A DNA stretch of 64,000 bases from Limnoperna fortunei (lineage: Eukaryota > Mollusca > Bivalvia > Mytilida > Modiolidae), in assembly GCA_944474755.1 (NCBI GenBank), contig OX104111.1, positions 95,894,805-95,958,804 on the forward strand. The letters are read 5' to 3'. Under the pieces are notes generated by a model. That model had not been told where the DNA came from. It saw only the letters and a program-made list of their open reading frames with translations, and did not search any database. The translations under genes and the position numbers were made by a program. Below, piece after piece: positions 38,711 through 50,700 of this stretch (positions are counted from its first letter, which is position 1; each line of letters opens with the position of its first letter).

Positions 38711-41700
38711 GTCTTTATTTAAAGAGGGTTACACAGTTAGTGTTATAACTAATCTTCCCTGAGGCCCTCATGCATAAAACAAGTACAAAGCAATCTTATT
38801 TAAAAGTTTACAATTCAAAATGAAAAAGTGTATGTATACAGTACAATTAAAATCAAATAAATCACACATCACTATAAATTCTACTTTGAGTCAGATATTT
38901 TTTGACACTATACTTAAAAAGTTGTGTATTTTCAGTGCTTTTTAAATCATGTGGCAATTCATTCCATAACGTTGGTCCTGAAAACACAAATGACTGTTTG
39001 TAAAATTCAGCTTTAGCCTTTGGAATAAAAAGATTACCAGCTAAAACGTTTCTCGATGCGGGTGTTACTAAAATGCGGAAACGGAACGCGGAACGGAAAC
39101 GGAAAACGGAACGGAAAACGGAAAAATGAATAAATAGATAGATATTTCGACCTAATAAACATGACTCACTGTCTGATATTTTTATATAGGTATGTGATAT
39201 TAATTGTCACTTCAATAAAATGCGTAAACGTATGACTTGTTCAGTTTTATGACTGGAATGCATGGTAAGTGAGTTATCATATATACTATTAAAATATATA
39301 TTGTATTTTCATTTGATGCAAATTCAACTGGGGCATGTTTCGTTGTTGTTTTGAACTTTGACTTACATGTATTGATCCCGATATTATACAATTATCACCC
39401 TAGTTGGTGTGTGACCCGGTGATTTCTTTCCCCGAGAAAGCAAGGTCACCCGAGGGCTTGCCCCGAGGGTGACCTTACTTTTCGAGGGGAAAGAAATGCC
39501 GGGTTACATATCATCTAGGGTGATAACTGTTATATTATATCGAATATTTAAATGAAAACAATTCAATATTTGCAACATATTTTGGACATTTTAACCTTTT
39601 TCCACAGGAAAAAATCCAGCCCATACAATGTAGACAGAAACATGTTAACATATACTACTATTTTGTTTGAATGTTTTATTACGTACATGTACATTTATCC
39701 AAACATCTCAATTTTGTAAATGTTTCATTATTTTATGCACTTGAAGATTGATGGACACCAAGTGATGGCAAACATTATTTTTTAGATACACATATAGTAA
39801 GCATACCTGAATGAATATAAAATCTCACAAAATCTCACGCGAGGGTGACCTTACCATGCGACCCAACGGTTACCGGTTGACCCAGCGAAATATCACATGT
39901 CACGTGACGGCGTCTAAGCGAATCAAAATAAAGATTTCTATATGAGTATATAATATCACAAGTTACGACCCAGAAACCAATTTCTATACTCACAAATTTA
40001 AGCAGGGATAATGCATTGCTCCTCTGACGAAAGATAGTAAAGAGTTTTATTTTTGTTGTTTTTTTTTAGTTTGTTTTTGTTCGTTTGTTTGTTTGTTTTT
40101 GTTTGTTTCTTTTTTGCAGATTTTAAATCATTTGATAAATTGGCATGATACAAAATCATTGTCTAAAACTTCAAATCATTGGTAACCTTTATAGTTTTCA
40201 AGTTAAAGCGTTCACAAACATTTTTGGACGGACTGGCGAACGGACGGTAAGAAGGAAGAACGGACAGACAGACATACAGATAAAGTTTAAGGACAGGAAC
40301 TTACATGTACAACTGGTCTTAGAATGAAATAATGTGTGTATGAATATACCAAGTACTTACTGTAACCGCTTGATAGCACAGCATAAAAATTAACTTTTGG
40401 GCAGAATGATACAGCCATGCCTGGGAAAGGTTAAGCAACTAGTACATAAATGCATCACATCATACGTTAACTGTTTTCTCTCATATCAAATGTTATTGAT
40501 CACTGACATTGAAAAAAGCAATGGAGTCAAGACAACGGGCATACATTGAAACGCACAAAAAAATTAAAGAATAATTGCAATCCGCAATGCAACTCTGGCC
40601 AAATGGAGAGTGAATTGAGGTGCCACAGATAGTTGACCACTTAATGCTTGTTGCAACACATCCAACCATATAAGTTTAATATGTAAATATGTATAGGACG
40701 ACAATACAAAAGACAATAAGAAATGAGAAAGGAGGATATTCTAAACATTATCGGAATGTGTTTACTGACACTGAAAACAAATAAAACATCTTAATGTCAC
40801 AAAGCTTAACAAAGTACGCGTATGTTATGCAAATGAAAAAAGTGTTTCTTCCGCATTTTAACATCCAGTCGTTGTTATAATCATCAGTTAAAGATAAGTC
40901 ATTTCAAAATGAGCTGCCAAGTACGCGCGATGAATAGGAGAAAGTCTTTCCGTAATGTTCTTGTGTGAAATGACATTCTTGTCAAAATCCTCGTGTTTCT
41001 GTAAAACGCACCCAACTTTACAGTGGTAATACACATTTTGCGGCTGCAGTGTGAGTTTTAGTTCTCCGTCTTTATAATAAGTTCTGTACTCTTTTTGACA
41101 TATAACTATGTCGAAGGGTGGCTGTGGAACATGTGGTGGAATTCTTATGGGCTGTCCGCACCCGTAACATGATCTGATCTGAGTTCCCATGAGAAATTTC
41201 AAATGATATCCAACATTTCCCGATTTTTCTGACCCTTCCTCGTGTGACAAATTTGACATGACACTTTCCGTTATTGGTCCAAAGTCTCTGGCTGGTTTTC
41301 GTTTGCTAGTACGCGATTTTTGATTTGGTTTCCTTTGGGGTTTTTGTGGCATATCAATTTTTGACAGCTGTTGCAAGTTTGGTTCTGGAAGGTTTTTATC
41401 AATATAAGTTAGAAGGCTTTGAGTTTTTCCAATAAATTCAGCCGCTGCTAAAATGTGTGAACAAAGTGACAAAGTTTTAAAGCCTTCACATTTACAACTA
41501 CCTTTCCCATTGAAAAGAATCTTGACGAAGCGTGGTTCTGTGGAATCACTTCCAACCATAAAGCCGTTTTCCGTCCCTGGTGCTCTTACAACCATACCCG
41601 ATTTCACCAAATTCTCTGCCTTTTCAAACATTGGGCCATATATCGTTTGATTTAACTGTGTCTCTTTTACTTGCTCCGATAGTCGTTTTGGTTCATTTTC

Positions 41701-44700
41701 CTTACTTATCCCTGATGTTCCAGGCTGGTCAGCTACAGACACATTTGCCCCACGTGGTCTGAATTCTGATGGCTTTAAAGGGGCATTCAGGAATGACGTG
41801 ACCATTCTTTTTCTGGTGGACTCCGATAGCTTGTACCATTTACTAGCGGGTTGAAGGTACTCTAGATATTCATTTCTTATTTGGTACGGCCCGACATCGA
41901 TGATTGATCGTTCTGTATCGGTCTTTTGCTCGTTCGCCATTTTTCGAAGCAAATCACAAAAGGCGGGGAGCTCACATTCCTTGTAGTTGGTCCTCTGTTT
42001 AAGTTTACTGTTTAAACTTTCATTAGCATTTGTGGTGAAATGCGCAAAACCTAATCCTGAGCTGATTCTTAATGGAAGACGCATAGTATTTCTAATCAGA
42101 TCTTTTTTGTATTTACAAAACCATGAATAAAATTTGGGCTCTGTTGTCTTTGTAGCTTCTATCTCTCTAAGTTTCCATATTGCTTCAAGCTCGCCCAAAC
42201 GTTCCTCAAAGCTTTCATCAGTAAGGCAATCGACAAGACCGCTATCCCTTTCAAATACATCTTTGATAAACTGGTGTGAATACGGACTATTGATTCCTAA
42301 CTCATTAAGTTTCCGCTCCAAAGATTGGCGAACATGTCTTTTGCATTGGAGGTTTTGGGCTATTGGCATAGATTTGCTAAAACTATTAAATATGGCAATT
42401 TCGTCATCAGTACCAATAAATAGCGTGTCAGCAAGTGAGTTCTTTAAGGAGACTAGTGACGAAGCGAAAAAGTCGTATGAGCTTTCAGTTTTAGTTTGAT
42501 GGATAAGAACAGGTCCTAAAAAGACAGGTGGTTCGTTGGTTCTTCTGTGAATCAACTTTAGATGTTTATAAACGATGGGTGTGACAACGAATTCACCCAG
42601 ATTAAAAGTCGGGTCTATTCCTAAGACTGTACACTCAGAAGGATTTGTAACAAAGTACTCCATCTCGAGCAATTGAAGATCAGAAGCTAAAACACAACGA
42701 AATTCCGGTGCACTTTGAACAACTCTGATATAAGGATCAGCCATGGACTGTTGGTCTTTGCATTCCTTGATGATCTGATACATATTGTCTTTACGTGGAT
42801 CTTGATGTGTGACGGTTTGTCTAACATTGTATATTTGCTTCGTGTTGCGGGGGGCATCAACCGGGGACTTCATGTGAAATACACCTCCGGCCTCTTCGAA
42901 AACTGTGTCGAATGTTTCTTTTGTTTTTTTACCAGCTTTAAGATGATCCTGGATATCTTCTAGAACACGTTTGCTCGTTCTGACGTACGGCTGACTGTAT
43001 GTCGACTTCTTCACATTACCATGAGGCTTCTTAAAATCAGGAACATCCCCTTCGACGATGTATTGCAGTATGACAAACCTAGTTGGATTGCCCTCATGGT
43101 CGTGTAATTCATATAACCGTCTTTTAAATCCCATTGTATTGTTTGATGTCCAGTATGTGCGTGTAAGCCTGTAGATGGACTTTCGTAATACCGATGGTTT
43201 TTTCTTTAGGCGAGTCAGATCTGTTATCTCCCCATCTTTTTGTTTTAATGATATAAAATCTCTTTGCACCCTGTTGTTTCTCATCGCACCACTTAAGTGG
43301 ATACGAACATCATCTCTGCTTTTGAGTGCTGATGTGTCAACAATAAACGAAGACGTCTCCACACAATCAACAGGAACTTCTGATATGAATTTCTCTTTAT
43401 CTCCGTTTAAGATCAAACTACATGCTTCTTGTACTGTAAGTTTGGGGAGTATTTTTGCCCTATCTTCCATATTAAGCCTAAAACAAAGATATTTCTAAAA
43501 TCAATATATAATGGCAATAACATTTCTACATAAACGTATGTATAGACGACAGACGGACGACAGGATGGCAAGAGACGGCATGACTGAAATAAGGTGACCC
43601 CAAACCATTACCGGTAGTCATAAAGTTAAACAATCTGGCTTGAAACCTAAATTTACATTTGAGTTTTTTTTATTATTAAAAAAGAGATCAATAACCTACG
43701 AATCCTGACGTTGGTGAGACAGGTACAATTTTATGGTAATTTGTGATTGTTTATACCCTGATGTATATGTGTATTAAGTTTCATCATGATACCATACTTC
43801 CTTCATGGTTAAGTAGCTTTAACTTACAGGTTAACCTGATTAGGAACGGACGAACTTTCGTAGACGGGCATAAAAATCAGTTCTTCATTGTAATTCATTA
43901 GTATTATCTATTGATCTTTCTTTACTTGATATCTGATCATGAAGATATGTGATTAAAACCGACCAATGCATAAAAGAAACTACTAAAATTTGGTCATACC
44001 CGTCTTTATCCTCAGATATAACAAGAGGCTCCCAGGAGCCTGAATCGTTCACCTGGTCTTTAAGCTATAAGGGTCTCTTCTATTAGCTATTACCCGTATA
44101 AGGGGTCAGCTGACAACTTTGACCCAATGTAGACTTTTGTAAATCTCAATGAGCTGAAGGTTTAAGCAAGCAACAGCTTTTCTCTATCTGCAATAATTAT
44201 CATTCGATAGGGCAAAAACATGAAAAAACGCTATTTTTGACCTTTAAAGGGCCATAACCCCTATAAGGGATAATCTGACAACTTCGACCCAATGGAGAAT
44301 TTTGTAGAGCTCAATGAGCTGAATGTTTAGCTCTATATAGTTTTTGGTGCTGAAGAAGGAAGGTTGCATCAGACTTTCTCTATCTCTTATACTTTTTGAT
44401 TTACAAGCCAAAAACAGTAGTCTGACCTCCCTGGTCTATTTTTACCAACGGCGGCCATGTTTTTTGACGGATCAAAAATCGAAACACAACTTTGGTGCAG
44501 GACACTCTAAGGATCAATCATACCAAAATTTATTATATTCTGTTCAATAGTTTCAGAGGAGAAGATTTTTGAAAAATTGTTAACGGACGACAGACGACAG
44601 ACGACGACGGACGCCAAGTGATGGCAATAGCTCACCTGGACCTTCGGTCGGTCCAGGTGAGCTAAAAAGCGGGGTATCAGACAGTTTTGAACCTATAATG

Positions 44701-47700
44701 TAGAATTTTCGAGAACTTGTGACCTTGGCCTTTGACCAATTCACCGAAAATCCAATAGGCCTATTTTTTACCTGTAAAGCGTCAACGTGTGCAAGTTTCA
44801 TGAAATTCTATAAAGTAGCTACTACAACAAAAGATTTCATTAAGCGATTTGGTAATTTGTGGATTTTTCATTCATTGCTCAAATTAATGGTCATCTTTAA
44901 GGAGATGAAATGGGAAGTTATATTCCCTTTTTTAATCAATACATTTTCTTTCAAAATGCCAAATTTCATATTGTTTGATGAATGCAAGTTGATGCACGTC
45001 AAATTTAAATTTTTTGTACTTTGTCATTTTCTCTCCTTTTTAAAGATTTTTACCGATATTTCATTGCTGACAACGGCCAAAGAGCCGTAACTTTAGGCCT
45101 TAAAAATTTCGGAAACCAGTTTAAATCCATTATGAGCTATGGAATATAATTTTCGACTGACCGGAAGAGAAAAGAAAATCACAGGAAGTAAAAAATTTAT
45201 TTATTTTTTAACAATTCTATATTTTGTATAATTTTAAACTTGTTGTCCCCCCGCTGCAACGCGGAGCGGGGACATAGAAATGCCGGGCGTCCATCCGTTC
45301 GTCCGTGCGTCCGTCCGTCACACTTTTTGTTCGTAACAGATTTCTCAGCTATTACTATTCTTAGGCTTTCGATATTTTGTATGCAGCTTAAGGGACGGGT
45401 CTCATATGGTGGGAAGCGTTTTCAGGTCTGTCACTTATCTACTTCCTGTTTAGCGAGCGGAATTTTGCCGCTCGGCGGGGGACCCAGGAATTCCGTTCTT
45501 GTTAACATAAAAATTATGTTTTCTTCTTTCTTAAGCCGATACCTATCGTTTTAGTTGCTATGTATGGTGGCATATATCTGCCCCTACTTGTCACATAACT
45601 TAGTCTACATAATTTGTAAAATATGTCGACTTGTCACTTAATTAAGTCTACTTGTCACATATTTAAGTAATCTTTTAACATAATAAAGTGCTAATATTTT
45701 TAAGAAAAAAAAAACGCTTTTTGCGTTTTTGCCATTTTCATGCCATACACAAGTTGACATAATTATTTAGCAAGTAGACTTATTTATCTGACAAGTAGAC
45801 TTAATTATCTTACAAGTTGACATAGTTATCTGACATGTGAACTTAGTTATCTCACAAGTAGACTTATTTATCGGCATGTTGACATAATTATCTGACAAGT
45901 TGACTTGTCAGATAATATCTGACAAGTTGACTTGTCAGATAAATAAGTTTACTTGTCAGATAATTAAGTTCGCATGCCAGATAAATAAGTCAACTTGTCA
46001 GATACATCAGTCTACTTGTCTGATAATTATGTCAACTTATGTATGGCATGTAAAGGGCACAAACGTAAATACGGTTTATTTTTCTTAAAAATATTATAAC
46101 TTTATTATCTGACAAGTTTACTTAATTGTGTGACAAGTAGACTTAATTATGTGACAAGTCGACTTATTTAACAAATTATGTTAACTTAATTATGTGACAA
46201 GTAGGGGCAGATATATGCCACCATAGCTATGATAAATGAATTTGAAAATAAAATTTTTTAGTTGAAGTAGCTATATAAAGGCGTTCAAAGGTTAAGCACC
46301 AAACACAAATTTAGCTCAAAATTTCTACGCTTTCGTGAATTTGCTACTTTAACCTTTGACCTGTTGATCACAAATGCGTCAATGTGTCTAGGTGTCATGA
46401 AATCTGAAGGCGTTCAAGTCAAATAACGGAAGCCAATTTCAGATAGAGCTGTGGACGGGTGGAAAGCCGAATTATGTTGTCCCCCGAATTTGAAAAATGC
46501 ATCGTTTGCGTTAATTGGGTAAAATAAACCAGGATCAAACTTGTTACGCATTAAACTTTTTTTTTTGTGGTTCGGTGTTTCCATTAAATGTGCACTTAAT
46601 TTTGTCATAGAGTTTTTGTATTGAGTTAACCTATTCTAAACGAATCGTTTGCAAAGCGACGGGTATTGTTTTAACAAGTATACTGTAGGAAATGCTTTAT
46701 TTGGAGTACCTGAGTTTGCTTTCGGTTTTACAAGTGTTGTGGTGCTGCTCATTGCAGTTTAGCTGTGATATTTAAATTTTCTTAGTATTTTGGTTTTGTC
46801 TTTATTTAAAGGGCTCAGAGATTCAAATCGCCATTGGGTATTTTTTGCTTCTTATAATAGATAGACTCAGTAATACGATGCGGAATAAAGGTTTTATTCT
46901 TGTTCATGCGACAGCAACTTAAAAACTTAATTGAAAACAGCCCCTGACACGAAAGTACTGTGAAAATACTTAAATTTTTTACTATTGGCCATGGGTGCTT
47001 GTGTTCGTGAACTCATGGGTACGTCGTTTTAACTTCATTAATTTGATGGAAAGCAAATGTTGTGGTTTGCTATACCATCGGAAACCACGGAAATTGGTAC
47101 TCCTCGAAATATTACACATGCAGTACATCAGTGGTCGTATACATGCACAGCAAAAATAAGCCCAATTAAATAGCCTTTACTTATATAGATTTCGTTTCAT
47201 TGAAACTTTTTACGTGGTTGGCGGGCGTAGTAAAACGGTTGCAATTTTAAAATCATAAGTCTGACAAAATGCCAAGTATCATAATGATCATGTGTAGAGG
47301 AAAAACTCCGAAAACTTGTATTATCAAGAAAAAGAAACGTTGTAAAACAATAACTCTCCAAACTTCGTTTTTGAAGACTTAATTACCTTTCACTATCGGA
47401 TGACTGCACATCTGATTCAGATGAAACCAATGTAGCTTCTCGCTCATTTTGTACATTCTTGCAATCTTGTTCAGGTTCATCTTCGTTCGTCTGCGAGTCA
47501 AGCTCCAGTGACGGAAGTGAGCTAGATGATCCATGATCAGATTGAATAATGTGAACAGAGTCTTCTGAGTCGGATGACACCATAATGACATCATCTGAGG
47601 CTTTTGGAACACTAGTCCCTCTATCATTAGGGGTTTTCTCACTATGAAATAAATAATGTTATATAAAAAAGGAATTCTAAGGCAAAATAATTCCTTAGTT

Positions 47701-50700
47701 TATTATCGGTAAATTGAAATAAAGAAGAAATGTGTCAATGGGACACGGATGCACCCGCTAGGCCCCAAGCAGGAAGTAGAAGTCCGACAGCTCCGAGTGA
47801 AAGTCGTTTAGGACGTAGAGTTTGTCATACTAAACTACCCTGCCAACTTTTAAATTATTCTCATACATGTACGGTTTCTGAGAAAATCTTGACGGAAATT
47901 CGTACGACGGACAGACGTACAGACAGACATAAGTAAAAAATGCCCCCGACATGTCGTCGCGGGGGGCATAAAAAGACTTAAACAGAACTCGAGATTGAAA
48001 ATGTTTTCTTGTTGAATACTGAAAAACCAAATCTAGTATAGATTAGAATTAGTGGCAGCAACCTCCTTATAAAGAAGGGGCGTCATATTAAAATATCTTT
48101 AAAGACTAAATCATGCCCGAAGTTTGCGCGTGTGTGTCTCTTAATAAAAACTATTACTGATATAGTGCCGGTATTTCAACAAGCTGAATTTTATCTTCTC
48201 TAGTAATGATCTTATGCAGAACTTGGGATAACGTGACAGCCTTAGGGTTTGAGCATTCTCCAAGGAAAGTTCGGGAACTTTTTAAAAAATGCACACCAAT
48301 GTGAATTATATGTAGTTTAGAGAGTTCAATTCCTAATGGTGTATTTCTTTAGAAGGGATATTTTATACAAAATTTATACGGATATTCTGTAAAATACTAT
48401 CATGTATGTTATACCTTACAAACTCTTTAAACTTGTCTTGCCACATCTTCAAGGCTCAGTGAAATGAATACCGATGTCCGAGATATAAGTTTATATACCA
48501 AAAGTTAATCTGACATGTCATAAATCTTAATTTTACTGAACTATTTTTGCTAAAAGGATTATCAGGAACAAACGTTACCGACTAGGGTTAAAATCGTACT
48601 TGATTGCCACATCTGAGTCTTTAAATCTTTTAAAGAATAATTATCTTCCTTATTGCCTTCAACGTAGCTGCGAATTTGAATCATTCAAAGGGATTCCATT
48701 CCTTTCCCCGAACAACAGCCCCTTTTAGATCCACCACTGATTTGGCATGTTTTTATTCAAAAGCAAACGAAAACTGTTTTTATTCAACTGGGTTTTTTTT
48801 CCTTGAAAAGGAGTGAGTGGGTGTGGTGTTTAACGCCTAGCGACGCTATATGGGTTATGTATTGGTGATTGCCAAAGAAGCCATGAACATGGAAAATTTA
48901 TTTATACTATAAAAATTGTATCTTTTTAATTTGAAATTAATATTGCTGAATGGATTTTTTTATATATTTTACATTGAAAAAGAAATCCTCAAAATTATAT
49001 AGTTTCTATCGATTAAGGGCCTGGTTTTAGTGGTGCTTTGTTTAAACGAAACCGAAACCCCGATAGAATACTGTATTTGTTTTGCATTGTAATGTTGTGT
49101 GCAATTGAGTGTCATATACATGTATGTTATGCCCTATAAAGGCCACTATGATTAGGAATTAAGAATATCTTATCTTATCTTTGCTAGAAACATTTCGCGT
49201 TTGAAATTTTTTTTCCCAACTTAATTATTGAAAAAAACGGCAATGAATTAATAACGCTATATATTAATATCCAACACTACCAAAATCATCTTTTTTTACG
49301 TTAAAACTCCTTTTCGTAGTCTTTTGTATATTCATATTGATATTTGCAGGGGCACCTGCTAAAAGTAATGTTACATTTTTTGACAATGTCATAAATTTGT
49401 AGTTATATTGTCATTTTTTTGTTGACTCTGGTCCAATGAAATCCATCAAATGCACCTTTTGTCTACGCCTACAGAAATGTAAAATTATTTGCGTTTTTAT
49501 AAATGTCTATGAAAACTGAACCCAAATCTTCGGCTATCTTCAGAATTTTCCACTTATTTTGAGCTTTCTTTTCAATTCTTAGTCATTCGGTTTGTCAACT
49601 CTCGCGTGCCTGCCTTTTTCAGTTTTTTCTCTACTGCATTTTGAAGGCATCTATTTTTAGTCACTTCTTAGTTATCAAAATGAAAATACAAGTAAGCAGT
49701 ACATGTTTTCAAAAATAATTAAAGGCTATTTTAAAATTGAATGCAGCTAAGGGTTGCACTTAATGTAAATATGCAAAAAGACGTAACGGATCGATCTAAT
49801 TATATTTGCAAAAATGAAGTCTGAGAAAACATTACCGCTATATCTATTTGCACTGCAATTTACAATACGCCGGAAACATTTTATAATTTAAAAATCAAGA
49901 TTTGCTATTGATGGAACGAGGAAATGTGCATTTATTTAACCGTCTATTTTAATACACCTACGTTAAAAAGTTTATATTAAACATGTTGTTGATAAGTTCT
50001 GACCACTAGCAGACCCATAAAAGGGGCTTGTTTGGGGGGAAGGGGGGTGGTACCAGTATCCCATATCTCCTTAAAATTTTTCATCAAATATCCCGTATCC
50101 GAAAAAGCGTTTTCCAATATCCAATATCCCTGTAAATAAAATGGATTTAAATATCCCATATCCCAGTAAGTTTTGCCTCAAATATCCTGTATACCATGAA
50201 TAAAATAGGTGAATAACCCATATCCCAATATGCCCTAGTCCGAGAATCCTCTTCAGTCCAACGCTTTTTTTTTTGCGTGGGTCCCATGCAAAAAAAAAAG
50301 CGTTGGACGGCAGAGGATTCTCGGACTAAATATGCCCTAAACAAGCCTCATAAAACACTTATTCCGTTTTCCGTTTCCGTTCCGCGTTCCGTTTCCGCGT
50401 TTTAGTAACACCCTTCTCGATGCATATGGGTTATGTTTAGAGAGGTAGCTGAATTTTTGTGTTAAGTATTCTGGAGCCTCCCCTTTTAAAACCTTATGAA
50501 GGAGTAAATATTTGTGATACTTGATTCTTATGTGGACTGGCATTATACCCAGCTGTTTAAAAAGAGGATTAGATGGGGACAGTGGGTCAGCATTTAGTAT
50601 TAACCTTGCTGCTCTTTTTTGTAATTTTATTATTCTATTTAAACCATCTTTATTACAACCTCCCCACACAACACAGCAGTAATCAATAAGTGGCAAAATA

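Larger units (their letters stand above)
39060..50413 (-). mobile_element. Complete 11,354-bp Mutator-like (MULE) DNA transposon
   Basis: Terminal inverted repeats of about 50 bp with one mismatch (GGGTGTTACTAAAA(T/C)GCGGAAACGG and on) lie at 39060-39111 and 50362-50413. A 10-bp target duplication TTCTCGATGC is at 39050-39059 and 50414-50423; MULEs make 8-11 bp duplications. The target is the coding region of a LINE, whose frame joins perfectly when the element is removed. Inside are an intact SWIM-finger transposase (40888-43470), a separate acidic exon-like ORF (47383-47640), and several smaller elements. The intact ORF and near-perfect TIRs suggest recent movement. Confidence 0.9.

Noticed and set aside
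41453..43498. Plus-strand frames of 60 to 121 codons opposite the transposase
   Set aside because: They are antisense shadows of the intact 860-aa transposase.
50337..50413. Gly/Asn/Arg-rich C-terminus of the minus-strand LINE ORF
   Set aside because: It is the MULE terminal inverted repeat read through; the real LINE C-terminus resumes at 39059.
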